From NCBI RefSeq assembly GCF_032854445.1, contig NW_027018324.1, positions 1 to 41,718 of the forward strand: a stretch of DNA of 41,718 bases, given 5' to 3'. Source of the stretch: Liolophura sinensis. Its lineage: Eukaryota > Mollusca > Polyplacophora > Chitonida > Chitonidae. Position 1 is the first letter of the stretch. Each line of letters starts with the position of its first letter. The notes below the pieces were generated by a model that had not been told where the DNA came from, made no database searches, and worked only from the letters and a program-made list of their open reading frames with translations. Of the stretch, positions 9,356 through 22,554 are shown in pieces. The position numbers and the translations under genes are program-made.

Positions 9356-9905
9356 TATTCAACTTTTCATTATAAGTTATGTGCCCTTCGGTAGCCCAGA
9401 CGACGTCAAATCTTTGGGCCAAGCCCATTTAACTCACCCAGCAAATGTCTTACTTCTAAGTCGAAGACAAACTCAATGTCTTTATCTACATGTAGAAAAA
9501 CCACACCATTTGAATATAAAAAAAACACAAGGTACTTGATACAGTCCGCTGTAAAAAGTACAATTGAACACTGACCCACATCAATAAGGTGCCAAAAGAT
9601 GCGCAATTGGGCCAGGCATCTCCAGCTGTTGAAAAATTGCAAATTTCCTTGGTTTCCATGGAGTAAGAGCTGTTGCTGGGCACGTGATCTTGACATCAAT
9701 GATTATTCATTTGTGGCTACAGCCAAAAATATTGGTCAGAGAGCAACGCGGTTTGCACCATTCGATTTCTCGTCAAAAAATACGTCGGATTAGCCTCTTA
9801 CCAGCAGCATTGGAACAGTTTTTCCACTTTTGGATTTTTACCTGGTCTTTTTGCTAATTGAAATCGGCTACATTAACTATGTACAATCGCGACTGGTCAT
9901 TACTA
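9356..9905 (+). repeat. Satellite monomer M18
   Basis: TTTGAATATAAA, GAGCTGTTGC, AAAAATATTGGTCAGA, ACCTGG. Confidence 0.95.
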
Positions 9906-10456
9906 TATTCAACTTTTCATTATAAGTTATGTGCCCTTCGGTAGCCCAGACGACGTCAAATCTTTGGGCCAAGCCCATTTAACTCACCCAGCAAATGTCT
10001 TACTTCTAAGTCGAAGACAAACTCAATGTCTTTATCTACATGTAGAAAAACCACACCATTTGTATATAAAAAAAAACACAAGGTACATGATAAAGTCTGC
10101 TGTAAAAAGTACAATTGAACACTGACCCACATCAATAAGGTGCCAAAAGATGCGCAATTGGGCCAGGCATCTCCAGCTGTTGAAAAATTGCAAATTTCCT
10201 TGGTTTCCATGTAGTAAGAGCCGTTGCTGGGCACGTGATCTTGACATCAATGATTATTCATTTGTGGCTACAGCCAAAAGTATTGGTCGGAGAGCAACGC
10301 GGTTTGCACCATTCGATTTCTCGTCAAAAAATACGTCGGATTAGCCTCTTACCAGCAGCATTGGAACAGTTTTTCCACTTTTGGATTTTTGTCTGGCCTT
10401 TTTGCTAATTGAAATCGGCTACATTAACTATGTACAATCGCGACTGGTCATTACTA
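9906..10456 (+). repeat. Satellite monomer M19
   Basis: A9 run, CATGATAAAGTCT, CCATGTAG, GTCTGGCC. Confidence 0.95.
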
Positions 10457-11006
10457 TATTCAACTTTTCATTATAAGTTATGTGCCCTTCGGTAGCCCAG
10501 ACGACGTCAAATCTTTGGGCCAAGCCCATTTAACTCACCCAGCAAATGTCTTACTTCTAAGTCGAAGACAAACTCAATGTCTTTATCTACATGTAGAAAA
10601 ACCACACCATTTGTATATAAAAAAAACACAAGGTACTTGATACAGTCCGCTGTAAAAAGTACAATTGAACACTGACCCACATCAATAAGGTGCCAAAAGA
10701 TGCGCAATTGGGCCAGGCATCTCCAGCTGTTGAAAAATTGCAAATTTCCTTGGTTTCCATGGAGTAAGAGCCGTTGCTGGGCACGTGATCTTGACATCAA
10801 TGATTATTCATTTGTGGCTACAGCCAAAAGTATTGGTCGGAGAGCAACGCGGTTTGCACCATTCGATTTCTCGTCAAAAAATACGTCGGATTAGCCTCTT
10901 ACCAGCAGCATTGGAACAGTTTTTCCACTTTTGGATTTTTGCCTGGTATTTTTTCTAATTGAAATCGGCTACATTAACTATGTACAATCGCGACTGGTCA
11001 TTACTA
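10457..11006 (+). repeat. Satellite monomer M20
   Basis: GGTATTTTTTCTAA only. Confidence 0.95.
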
Positions 11007-11556
11007 TATTCAACTTTTCATTATAAGTTATGTGCCCTTCGGTAGCCCAGACGACGTCAAATCTTTGGGCCAAGCCCATTTAACTCACCCAGCAAATGTC
11101 TTACTTCTAAGTCGAAGACAAACTCAATGTCTTTATCTACATGTAGAAAAACCACACCATTTGTATATAAAAAAAACACAAGGTACTTGATACAGTCCGC
11201 TGTAAAAAGTACAATTGAACACTGACCCACATCAATAAGGTGCCAAAAGATGCGCAATTGGGCCAGGCATCTCCAGCTGTTGAAAAATTGCAAATTTCCT
11301 TGGTTTCCATGGAGTAAGAGCCGTTGCTGGGCACGTGATCTTGACATCAATGATTATTCATTTGTGGCTACAGCCAAAAGTATTGGTCGGAGAGCAACGC
11401 GGTTTGCACCATTCGATTTCTCGTCAAAAAATACGTCGGATTAGCCTCTTACCAGCAGCATTGGAACAGTTTTTCCACTTTTGGATTTTTACCTGGTCTT
11501 TTTGCTAATTGAAATCGGCTACATTAACTATGTACAATCGCGACTGGTCATTACTA
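11007..11556 (+). repeat. Satellite monomer M21
   Basis: ACCTGG only. Confidence 0.95.
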
Positions 11557-12106
11557 TATTCAACTTTTCATTATAAGTTATGTGCCCTTCGGTAGCCCAG
11601 ACGACGTCAAATCTTTGGGCCAAGCCCATTTAACTCACCCAGCAAATGTCTTACTTCTAAGTCGAAGACAAACTCAATGTCTTTATCTACATGTAGAAAA
11701 ACCACACCATTTGTATATAAAAAAAACACAAGGTACATGATACAGTCTGCTGTAAAAAGTACAATTGAACACTGACCCACATCAATAAGGTGCCAAAAGA
11801 TGCGCAATTGGGCCAGGCATCTCCAGCTGTTGAAAAATTGCAAATTTCCTTGGTTTCCATGGAGTAAGAGCCGTTGCTGGGCACGTGATCTTGACATCAA
11901 TGATTATTCATTTGTGGCTACAGCCAAAAGTATTGGTCGGAGAGCAACGCGGTTTGCACCATTCGATTTCTCGTCAAAAAATACGTCGGATTAGCCTCTT
12001 ACCAGCAGCATTGGAACAGTTTTTCCACTTTTGGATTTTTGTCTGGCCTTTTTGCGAATTGAAATCGGCTACATTAACTATGTACAATCGCGACTAGTCA
12101 TTACTA
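11557..12106 (+). repeat. Satellite monomer M22
   Basis: CATGATACAGTCT, GTCTGGCC, GCGAATTG, private CGACTAGTC. Confidence 0.95.
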
Positions 12107-12656
12107 TATTCAACTTTTCATTATAAGTTATGTGCCCTTCGGTAGCCCAGACGACGTCAAATCTTTGGGCCAAGCCCATTTAACTCACCCAGCAAATGTC
12201 TTACTTCTAAGTCGAAGACAAACTCAATGTCTTTATCTACATGTAGAAAAACCACACCATTTGTATATAAAAAAAACACAAGGTACTTGATACAGTCCGC
12301 TGTAAAAGGTACAATTGAACACTGACCCACATCAATAAGGTGCCAAAAGATGCGCGATTGGGCCAGGCATCTCCAGCTGTTGAAAAATTGCAAATTTCCT
12401 TGGTTTCCATGGAGTAAGAGCCGTTGCTGGGCACGTGATCTTGACATCAATGATTATTCATTTGTGGCTACAGCCAAAAGTATTGGTCGGAGAGCAACGC
12501 GGTTTGCACCATTCGATTTCTCGTCAAAAAATACGTCGGATTAGCCTCTTACCAGCAGCATTGGAACAGTTTTTCCACTTTTGGATTTTTGCCTGGTCTT
12601 TTTGCTAATTGAAATCGGCTACATTAACTATGTACAATCGCGACTGGTCATTACTA
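12107..12656 (+). repeat. Satellite monomer M23
   Basis: Private AAAAGGTACAATTG and ATGCGCGATTGG. Confidence 0.95.
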
Positions 12657-13207
12657 TATTCAACTTTTCATTATAAGTTATGTGCCCTTCGGTAGCCCAG
12701 ACGACGTCAAATCTTTGGGCCAAGCCCATTTAACTCACCCAGCAAATGTCTTACTTCTAAGTCGAAGACAAACTCAATGTCTTTATCTACATGTAGAAAA
12801 ACCACACCATTTGTATAGAAAAAAAAACACAAGGTACATGATAAAGTCTGCTGTAAAAAGTACAATTGAACACTGACCCACATCAATAAGGTGCCAAAAG
12901 ATGCGCAATTGGGCCAGGCATCTCCAGCTGTTGAAAAATTGCAAATTTCCTTGGTTTCCATGTAGTAAGAGCCGTTGCTGGGCACGTGATCTTGACATCA
13001 ATGATTATTCATTTGTGGCTACAGCCAAAAGTATTGGTCGGAGAGCAACGCGGTTTGCACCATTCGATTTCTCGTCAAAAAATACGTCGGATTAGCCTCT
13101 TACCAGCAGCATTGGAACAGTTTTTCCACTTTTGGATTTTTACCCGGTCTTTTTGCTAATTGAAATCGGCTACATTAACTATGTACAATCGCGACTGGTC
13201 ATTACTA
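12657..13207 (+). repeat. Satellite monomer M24
   Basis: TATAG then A9, CATGATAAAGTCT, CCATGTAG, ACCCGG. Confidence 0.95.
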
Positions 13208-13757
13208 TATTCAACTTTTCATTATAAGTTATGTGCCCTTCGGTAGCCCAGACGACGTCAAATCTTTGGGCCAAGCCCATTTAACTCACCCAGCAAATGT
13301 CTTACTTCTAAGTCGAAGACAAACTCAATGTCTTTATCTACATGTAGAAAAACCACACCATTTGTATATAAAAAAAACACAAGGTACTTGATACAGTCCG
13401 CTGTAAAAAGTACAATTGAACACTGACCCACATCAATAAGGTGCCAAAAGATGCGCAATTGGGCCAGGCATCTCCAGCTGTTGAAAAATTGCAAATTTCC
13501 TTGGTTTCCATGGAGTAAGAGCCGTTGCTGGGCACGTGATCTTGACATCAATGATTATTCATTTGTGGCTACAGCCAAAAGTATTGGTCGGGGAGCAACG
13601 CGGTTTGCACCATTGGATTTCTCTTCAAAAAATACGTCGGATTAGCCTCTTACCAGCAGCATTGGAACAGTTTTTCCACTTTTGGATTTTTGCCTGGTCT
13701 TTTTGCTAATTGAAATCGGCTACATTAACTATGTACAATCGCGACTGGTCATTACTA
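13208..13757 (+). repeat. Satellite monomer M25
   Basis: GGGGAGCAA, G408, TCTCTTCAAAA. Confidence 0.95.
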
Positions 13758-14308
13758 TATTCAACTTTTCATTATAAGTTATGTGCCCTTCGGTAGCCCA
13801 GACGACGTCAAATCTTTGGGCCAAGCCCATTTAACTCACCCAGCAAATGTCTTACTTCTAAGTCGAAGACAAACTCAATGTCTTTATCTACATGTAGAAA
13901 AACCACACCATTTGTATATAAAAAAAAACACAAGGTACTTGATACAGTCCGCTGTAAAAAGTACAATTGAACACTGACCCACATCAATAAGGTGCCAAAA
14001 GATGCGCAATTGGGCCAGGCATCTCCAGCTGTTGAAAAATTGCAAATTTCCTTGGTTTCCATGGAGTAAGAGCCGTTGCTGGGCACGTGATCTTGACATC
14101 AATGATTATTCATTTGTGGCTACAGCCAAAAGTATTGGTCGGAGAGCAACGCGGTTTGCACCATTGGATTTCTCGTCAAAAAATTCGTCGGATTAGCCTC
14201 TTACCAGCAGCATTGGACCATTTTTTTCACTTTTGGATTTTTACCTGGTCTTTTTGCTAATTGAAATCGGCTACATTAACTATGTACAATCGCGACTGGT
14301 CATTACTA
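13758..14308 (+). repeat. Satellite monomer M26
   Basis: A9 run, G408, AAATTCGTCGG, GGACCATTTTTTTCAC, ACCTGG. Confidence 0.95.
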
Positions 14309-14858
14309 TATTCAACTTTTCATTATAAGTTATGTGCCCTTCGGTAGCCCAGACGACGTCAAATCTTTGGGCCAAGCCCATTTAACTCACCCAGCAAATG
14401 TCTTACTTCTAAGTCGAAGACAAACTCAATGTCTTTATCTACATGTAGAAAAACCACACCATTTGTATATAAAAAAAACACAAGGTACATGATACAGTCT
14501 GCTGTAAAAAGTACAATTGAACACTGACCCACATCAATAAGGTGCCAAAAGATGCGCAATTGGGCCAGGCATCTCCAGCTGTTGAAAAATTGCAAATTTC
14601 CTTGGTTTCCATGGAGTAAGAGCCGTTGCTGGGCACGTGATCTTGACATCAATAATTATTCATTTGTGGCTACAGCCAAAAGTATTGGTCGGAGAGCAAC
14701 GCGGTTTGCACCATTCGATTTCTCGTCAAAAAATACGTCGGATTAGCCTCTTACCAGCAGCATTGGAACAGTTTTTCCTCTTTTGGATTTTTGCCTGGTC
14801 TTTTTGCTAATTGAAATCGGCTACATTAACTATGTACAATCGCGACTGGTCATTACTA
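14309..14858 (+). repeat. Satellite monomer M27
   Basis: CATGATACAGTCT, AATAATTATTC, TTCCTCTTTTGG. Confidence 0.95.
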
Positions 14859-15409
14859 TATTCAACTTTTCATTATAAGTTATGTGCCCTTCGGTAGCCC
14901 AGACGACGTCAAATCTTTGGGCCAAGCCCATTTAACTCACCCAGCAAATGTCTTACTTCTAAGTCGAAGACAAACTCAATGTCTTTATCTACATGTAGAA
15001 AAACCACACCATTTGTATATAAAAAAAAACACAAGGTACATGATAAAGTCTGCTGTAAAAAGTACAATTGAACACTGACCCACATCAATAAGGTGCCAAA
15101 AGATGCGCAATTGGGCCAGGCATCTCCAGCTGTTGAAAAATTGCAAATTTCCTTGGTTTCCATGAAGTAAGAGCCGTTGCTGGGCACGTGATCTTGACAT
15201 CAATGATTATTCATTTGTGGCTACAGCCAAAAGTATTGGTCGGAGAGCAACGCGGTTTGCACCATTCGATTTCTCGTCAAAAAATACGTCGGATTAGCCT
15301 CTTACCAGCAGCATTGGAACAGTTTTTCCACTTTTGGATTTTTGCCTGGTATTTTTTCTAATTGAAATCGGCTACATTAACTATGTATAATCGCGACTGG
15401 TCATTACTA
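14859..15409 (+). repeat. Satellite monomer M28
   Basis: A9 run, CATGATAAAGTCT, CCATGAAG, GGTATTTTTTCTAA, GTATAATCG. Confidence 0.95.
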
Positions 15410-15958
15410 TATTCAACTTTTCATTATAAGTTATGTGCCCTTCGGTAGCCCAGACGACGTCAAATCTTTGGGCCAAGCCCATTTAACTCACCCAGCAAAT
15501 GTCTTACTTCTAAGTCGAAGACAAACTCAATGTCTTTATCTACATGTAGAAAAACCACACCATTTGTATATAAAAAAAACACAAGGTACTTGATACAGTC
15601 CGCTGTAAAAAGTACAATTGAACACTGACCCACATCAATAAGGTGCCAAAAGATGCGCAATTGGGCCAGGCATCCCCAGCTGTTGAAAAATTGCAAATTT
15701 CCTTGGTTTCCATGGAGTAAGAGCCGTTGCTGGGCACGCGATCTTGACATCAATGATTATTCATTTGTGGCTACAGCCAAAAGTATTGGTCGGAGAGCAA
15801 CGCGTTTGCACCATTCGATTTCTCGTCAAAAAATACGTCGGATTAGCCTCTTACCAGCAGCATTGGAACAGTTTTTCTACTTTTGGATTTTTACCTGGTC
15901 TTTTTGCTAATTGAAATCGGCTACATTAACTATGTACAATCGCGACTGGTCATTACTA
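15410..15958 (+). repeat. Satellite monomer M29 (549 bp)
   Basis: C266, CGA, ACGCGTTTGC (1-bp loss), T470, ACCTGG; same as M35. Confidence 0.95.
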
Positions 15959-16508
15959 TATTCAACTTTTCATTATAAGTTATGTGCCCTTCGGTAGCCC
16001 AGACGACGTCAAATCTTTGGGCAAAGCCCATTTAACTCACCCAGCAGTTGTCTTACTTCTAAGTCGAAGACAAACTCAATGTCTTTATCTACATGTAGAA
16101 AAACCACACCATTTGTATATAAAAAAAACACAAGGTACTTGATACAGTCCGCTGTAAAAAGTACAATTGAACACTGACCCACATCAATAAGGTGCCAAAA
16201 GATGCGCAATTGGGCCAGGCATCTCCAGCTGTTGAAAAATTGCGAATTTCCTTGGTTTCCATGGAGTAAGAGCCGTTGCTGGGCACGTGATCTTGACATC
16301 AATGATTATTCATTTGTGGCTACAGCCAAAAGTATTGGTCGGAGAGCAACGCGGTTTGCACCATTCGATTTCTCGTCAAAAAATACGTCGGATTAGCCTC
16401 TTACCAGCAGCATTGGAACAGTTTTTCCACTTTTGGATTTTTCCCCTGTCTTTTTGCTAATTGAAATCGGCTACATTAACTATGTACAATCGCGACTGGT
16501 CATTACTA
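15959..16508 (+). repeat. Satellite monomer M30
   Basis: A65, GT89, TTGCGAATT, and TTTTTCCCCTGTC. Confidence 0.95.
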
Positions 16509-17058
16509 TATTCAACTTTTCATTATAAGTTATGTGCCCTTCGGTAGCCCAGACGACGTCAAATCTTTGGGCCAAGCCCATTTAACTCACCCAGCAAATG
16601 TCTTACTTCTAAGTCGAAGACAAACTCAATGTCTTTATCTACATGTAGAAAAACCACACCATTTGTATATAAAAAAAACACAAGGTACTTGATACAGTCC
16701 GCTGTAAAAAGTACAATTGAACACTGACCCACATCAATAAGGTGCCAAAAGATGCGCAATTGGGCCAGGCATCTCCAGCTGTTGACAAATTGCACATTTC
16801 CTTGGTTTCCATGTAGTAAGAGCCGTTGCTGGGCACGCGATCTTGACATCAATGATTATTCATTTGTGGCTACAGCCAAAAGTATTGGTCGGAGAGCAAC
16901 GCGGTTTGCACCATTCGATTTCTCGTCAAAAAATACGTCGGATTAGCCTCTTACGAGCAGCATTGGAACAGTTTTTCTACTTTTGGATTTTTACCTGGTC
17001 TTTTTGCTAATTGAAATCGGCTACATTAACTATGTACAATCGCGACTGGTCATTACTA
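16509..17058 (+). repeat. Satellite monomer M31
   Basis: TTGACAAATTGCACAT, CCATGTAG, CGA, TTACGAGC, T470, ACCTGG. Confidence 0.95.
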
Positions 17059-17608
17059 TATTCAACTTTTCATTATAAGTTATGTGCCCTTCGGTAGCCC
17101 AGACGACGTCAAATCTTTGGGCCAAGCCCATTTAACTCACCCAACAGTTGTCTTACTTCTAAGTCGAAGACAAACTCAATGTCTTTATCTACATGTAGAA
17201 AAACCACACCATTTGTATATAAAAAAAACACAAGGTACTTGATACAGTCCGCTGTAAAAAGTACAATTTAACACTGACCCACATCAATAAGGTGCCAAAA
17301 GATGCGCAATTGGGCCAGGCATCTCCAGCTGTTGAAAAATTGCAAATTTCCTTGGTTTCCATGGAGTAAGAGCCGTTGCTGGGCATGCGATCTTGACATC
17401 AATGATTATTCATTTGTGGCTACAGCCAAAAGTATTGGTCGGAGAGCAACGCGGTTTGCACCATTCGATTTCTCGTCAAAAAATACGTCGGATTAGCCTC
17501 TTACCAGCAGCATTGGAACAGCTTTTCCACTTTTGGATTTTTGCCTGGTCTTTTTGGTAATTGAAATCGGCTACATTAACTATGTACAATCGCGACTGGT
17601 CATTAGTA
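17059..17608 (+). repeat. Satellite monomer M32
   Basis: CCCAACAGTTG, CAATTTAAC, GGCATGCGATC, ACAGCTTTTCC, TTTTTGGTAATTG, TCATTAGTAT. Confidence 0.95.
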
Positions 17609-18158
17609 TATTCAACTTTTCATTATAAGTTATGTGCCCTTCGGTAGCCCAGACGACGTCAAATCTTTGGGCCAAGCCCATTTAACTCACCCAGCAAATG
17701 TCTTACTTCTAAGTCGAAGACAAACTCAATGTCTTTATCTACATGTAGAAAAACCACACCATTTGTATATAAAAAAAACACAAGGTACTTGATACAGTCC
17801 GCTGTAAAAAGTACAATTGAACACTGACCCACATCAATAAGGTGCCAAAAGATGCGCAATTGGGCCAGGCATCCCCAGCTGTTGAAAAATTGCAAATTTC
17901 CTTGGTTTCCATGGAGTAAGAGCCGTTGCTGGGCACGTGATCTTGACATCAATGATTATTCATTTGTGGCTACAGCCAAAAGTATTGGTCGGAGAGCAAC
18001 GCGGTTTGCACCATTCGATTTCTCGTCAAAAAATATGTCGGATTAGCCTCTTACCAGCAGCATTGGAACAGTTTTTCTACTTTTGGATTTTTACCTGGTC
18101 TTTTTGCTAACTGAAATCGGCTACATTAACTATGTACAATCGCGACTGGTCATTACTA
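17609..18158 (+). repeat. Satellite monomer M33
   Basis: C266, AATATGTCGG, T470, ACCTGG, CTAACTG. Confidence 0.95.
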
Positions 18159-18707
18159 TATTCAACTTTTCATTATAAGTTATGTGCCCTTCGGTAGCCC
18201 AGACGACGTCAAATCTTTGGGCAAAGCCCATTTAACTCACCCAGCAGTTGTCTTACTTCTAAGTCGAAGACAAACTCAATGTCTTTATCTACATGTAGAA
18301 AAACCACACCATTTGTATATAAAAAAAACACAAGGTACATGATACAGTCTGCTGTAAAAAGTACAATTGAACACTGACCCACATCAATAAGGTGCCAAAA
18401 GATGCACAATTGGGCCAGGCATCTCCAGCTGTTGAAAAATTGCAAATTTCCTTGGTTTCCATGGAGTAAGAGCCGTTGCTGGGCACGTGATCTTGACATC
18501 AATAATTTTTCATTTGTGGCTACAGCCAAAAGTATTGGTCGGAGAGCAACGCGGTTTGCACCATTCGATTTCTCGTCAAAAATACGTCGGATTAGCCTCT
18601 TACCAGCAGCATTGGAACAGTTTTTCCACTTTTGGATTTTTGCCTGGTCTTTTTGCTAATTGAAATCGGCTACATTAACTATGTACAATCGCGACTGGTC
18701 ATTACTA
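18159..18707 (+). repeat. Satellite monomer M34 (549 bp)
   Basis: A65, GT89, CATGATACAGTCT, ATGCACAATTG, AATAATTTTTC, one A lost before TACGTCGG. Confidence 0.95.
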
Positions 18708-19256
18708 TATTCAACTTTTCATTATAAGTTATGTGCCCTTCGGTAGCCCAGACGACGTCAAATCTTTGGGCCAAGCCCATTTAACTCACCCAGCAAATGT
18801 CTTACTTCTAAGTCGAAGACAAACTCAATGTCTTTATCTACATGTAGAAAAACCACACCATTTGTATATAAAAAAAACACAAGGTACTTGATACAGTCCG
18901 CTGTAAAAAGTACAATTGAACACTGACCCACATCAATAAGGTGCCAAAAGATGCGCAATTGGGCCAGGCATCCCCAGCTGTTGAAAAATTGCAAATTTCC
19001 TTGGTTTCCATGGAGTAAGAGCCGTTGCTGGGCACGCGATCTTGACATCAATGATTATTCATTTGTGGCTACAGCCAAAAGTATTGGTCGGAGAGCAACG
19101 CGTTTGCACCATTCGATTTCTCGTCAAAAAATACGTCGGATTAGCCTCTTACCAGCAGCATTGGAACAGTTTTTCTACTTTTGGATTTTTACCTGGTCTT
19201 TTTGCTAATTGAAATCGGCTACATTAACTATGTACAATCGCGACTGGTCATTACTA
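18708..19256 (+). repeat. Satellite monomer M35 (549 bp)
   Basis: Same variant set as M29, six units upstream. Confidence 0.95.
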
Positions 19257-19806
19257 TATTCAACTTTTCATTATAAGTTATGTGCCCTTCGGTAGCCCAG
19301 ACGACGTCAAATCTTTGGGCCAAGCCCATTTAACTCACCCAGCAAATGTCTTACTTCTAAGTCGAAGACAAACTCAATGTCTTTATCTACATGTAGAAAA
19401 ACCACACCATTTGTATATAAAAAAAACACAAGGTACTTGATACAGTCCGCTGTAAAAAGTACAATTGAACACTGACCCACATCAATAAGGTGCCAAAAGA
19501 TGCGCAATTGGGCCAGGCATCTCCAGCTGTTGAAAAATTGCAAATTTCCTTGGTTTCCATGGAGTAAGAGCCGTTGCTGGGCACGTGATCTTGACATCAA
19601 TGATTATTCATTTGTGGCTACAGCCAAAAGTATTGGTCGGAGAGCAACGCGGTTTGCACCATTCGATTTCTCGTCAAAAAATACGTCGGATTAGCCTCTT
19701 ACCAGCAGCATTGGAACAGTTTTTCCACTTTTGGATTTTTGCCTGGTATTTTTTCTAATTGAAATCGGCTACATTAACTATGTACAATCGCGACTGGTCA
19801 TTACTA
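19257..19806 (+). repeat. Satellite monomer M36
   Basis: GGTATTTTTTCTAA only. Confidence 0.95.
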
Positions 19807-20356
19807 TATTCAACTTTTCATTATAAGTTATGTGCCCTTCGGTAGCCCAGACGACGTCAAATCTTTGGGCCAAGCCCATTTAACTCACCCAGCAAATGTC
19901 TTACTTCTAAGTCGAAGACAAACTCAATGTCTTTATCTACATGTAGAAAAACCACACCATTTGTATATAAAAAAAACACAAGGTACTTGATACAGTCCGC
20001 TGTAAAAAGTACAATTTAACACTGACCCACATCAATAAGGTGCCAAAAGATGCGCAATTGGGCCAGGCATCTCCAGCTGTTGAAAAATTGCAAATTTCCT
20101 TGGTTTCCATGGAGTAAGAGCCGTTGCTGGGCACGTGATCTTGACATCAATGATTATTCATTTGTGGCTACAGCCAAAAGTATTGGTCGGAGAGCAACGC
20201 GGTTTGCACCATTCGATTTCTCGTCAAAAAATACGTCGGAATAGCCTCTTACCAGCAGCATTGGAACAGTTTTTCCACTTTTGGATTTTTCCCATGTCTT
20301 TTTGCTAATTGAAATCGGCTACATTAACTATGTACAATCGCGACTGGTCATTACTA
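19807..20356 (+). repeat. Satellite monomer M37
   Basis: CAATTTAAC, CGGAATAGCC, TTTTTCCCATGTC. Confidence 0.95.
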
Positions 20357-20906
20357 TATTCAACTTTTCATTATAAGTTATGTGCCCTTCGGTAGCCCAG
20401 ACGACGTCAAATCTTTGGGCCAAGCCCATTTAACTCACCCAGCAAATGTCTTACTTCTAAGTCGAAGACAAACTCAATGTCTTTATCTACATGTAGAAAA
20501 ACCACACCATTTGTATATAAAAAAAACACAAGGTACATGATAAAGTCTGCTGTAAAAAGTACAATTGAACACTGACCCACATCAATAAGGTGCCAAAAGA
20601 TGCGCAATTGGGCCAGGCATCTCCAGCTGTTGAAAAATTGCAAATTTCCTTGGTTTCCATGGAGTAAGAGCCGTTGCTGGTCACGTGATCTTGACATCAA
20701 TGATTATTCATTTGTGGCTACAGCCAAAAGTATTGGTCGGAGAGCAACGCGGTTTGCACCATTCGATTTCTCGTCAAAAAATATGTCGGATTAGCCTCTT
20801 ACCAGCAGCATTGGAACAGTTTTTCTACTTTTGGATTTTTACCTGGTCTTTTTGCTAATTGAAATCGGCTACATTAACTATGTACAATCGCGACTGGTCA
20901 TTACTA
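20357..20906 (+). repeat. Satellite monomer M38
   Basis: CATGATAAAGTCT, TGGTCACGTG, AATATGTCGG, T470, ACCTGG. Confidence 0.95.
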
Positions 20907-21453
20907 TATTCAACTTTTCATTATAAGTTATGCGCCCTTCGGTAGCCCAGACGACGTCAAATCTTTGGGCCAAGCCCATTTAACTCACCCAGCAAATGTC
21001 TTACTTCTAAGTCGAAGACAAACTCAATGTCTTTATCTACATGTAGAAAAACCACACCATTTGTATATAAAAAAAACACAACTTGATACAGTCCGCTGTA
21101 AAAAGTACAATTTAACACTGACCCACATCAATAAGGTGCCAAAAGATGCGCAATTGGGCCAGGCATCTCCAGCTGTTGAAAAATTGCAAATTTCCTTGGT
21201 TTCCATGGGAGTAAGACCCGTTGCTGGGCACGTGATCTTGACATCAATGATTATTCATTTGTGGCTACAGCCAAAAGTATTGGTCGGAGAGCAACGCGGT
21301 TTGCAGCATTCGATTTCTCGTCAAAAAATACGTCGGATTAGCCTCTTACCAGCAGCATTGGAACAGTTTTTCCACTTTTGGATTTTTGCCTGGTCTTTTT
21401 GCTAATTGAAATCGGCTACATTAACTATGTACAATCGCGACTGGTCATTACTA
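20907..21453 (+). repeat. Satellite monomer M39 (547 bp)
   Basis: ATGCGCCCTTCGG, 4-bp loss (CACAACTTGAT), CAATTTAAC, CATGGGAGTAAGACCC (1-bp gain), TTGCAGCATT. Confidence 0.95.
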
Positions 21454-22005
21454 TATTCAACTTTTCATTATAAGTTATGTGCCCTTCGGTAGCCCAGACG
21501 ACGTCAAATCTTTGGGCCAAGCCCATTTAACTCACCCAGCAAATGTCTTACTTCTAAGTCGAAGACAAACTCAATGTCTTTATCTACATGTAGAAAAACC
21601 ACACCATTTGTATATAAAAAAAACACAAGGTACTTGATACAGTCCGCTGTAAAAAGTACAATTGAACACTGACCCACATCAATAAGGTGCCAAAAGATGC
21701 GCAATTGGGCCAGGCATCTCCAGCTGTTGACAAATTGCAAATTTCCTTGGTTTCCATGGAGTAAGAGCCGTTGCTGGGCACGTGATCTTGACATCAATGA
21801 TTATTCATTTGTGGCTACAGCCAAAAGTATTGGTCGGAGAGCAACGCGGTTTGCACCCATTCGATTTCTCGTCAAAAAATACGTCGGATTAGCCTCTTAC
21901 CAGCAGCATTGGAACAGTTTTTTCCACTTTTGGATTTTTGCCTGGTCTTTTTGGTAATTGAAATCGGCTACATTAACTATGTACAATCGCGACTGGTCAT
22001 TACTA
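21454..22005 (+). repeat. Satellite monomer M40 (552 bp)
   Basis: TTGACAAATTG, GCACCCATTC (gain), T6 run (gain), TTTTTGGTAATTG. Confidence 0.95.
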
Positions 22006-22554
22006 TATTCAACTTTTTCATTATAAGTTATGTGCCCTTCGGTAGCCCAGACGACGTCAAATCTTTGGGCCAAGCCCATTTAACTCACCCAGCAAATGTC
22101 TTACTTCTAAGTCGAAGACAAACTCAATGTCTTTATCTACATGTAGAAAAACCACACCATTTGTATATAAAAAAAACACAAGGTACTTGATACAGTCCGC
22201 TGTAAAAAGTACAATTGAACACTGACCCACATCAATAAGGTGCCAAAAGATGCGCAATTGGGCCAGGCATCTCCAGCTGTTGAAAAATTGCAAATTTCCT
22301 TGGTTTCCATGGAGTAAGAGCCGCTGCTGGGCACGTAATCTTGACATCAATAATTATTCATTTGTGGCTACAGCCAAAAGTATTGGTCGGAGAGCAACGC
22401 GGTTTGCATCATTCGATTTCTCGTCAAAAAATACGTCGGATTAGCCTCTTACCAGCATTGGAACAGTTTTTCCACTTTTGGATTTTTGCCTGGTATTTTT
22501 TTCTAATTGAAATCGGCTACATTAACTATGCACAATCGCGACTGGTCATTACTA
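22006..22554 (+). repeat. Satellite monomer M41
   Basis: AACTTTTTCATT (gain), CCGCTGCTGG, CACGTAATC, AATAATTATT, GCATCATT, 3-bp loss (ACCAGCATTGG), GGTATTTTTTTCTAA, TATGCACAATC. Confidence 0.95.

Larger units (their letters stand above)
8806..15409. repeat. Zone C: M17-M28, 5-unit higher-order repeat
   Basis: Units with CATGATACAGTCT occur at M17, M22 and M27, exactly five units (2751-2752 bp) apart. Units with CATGATAAAGTCT plus a 9-A run occur at M19, M24 and M28. M17/M22 share CTGGCC at p486-492 and M21/M26 share ACCTGG. The third cycle is shortened, since M28 directly follows M27. Confidence 0.7.
15410..21453. repeat. Zone D: M29-M39, mixed units
   Basis: Units are heterogeneous. M29 and M35 look identical by eye, sharing C266, CGA, a 1-bp loss giving ACGCGTTTGC, T470 and ACCTGG, and lie six units apart. 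M32, M37 and M39 share CAATTTAAC at about p206. M33 and M38 share AATATGTCGG at about p424-433. No regular cycle extends through the whole zone. Confidence 0.6.

Noticed and set aside
20965-21405. A 146-codon plus-strand open frame, the longest in the window
   Set aside because: It arises only because M39 has a 4-bp loss and a 1-bp gain that join frames which are separate in other units. No domain, and no other unit encodes it.
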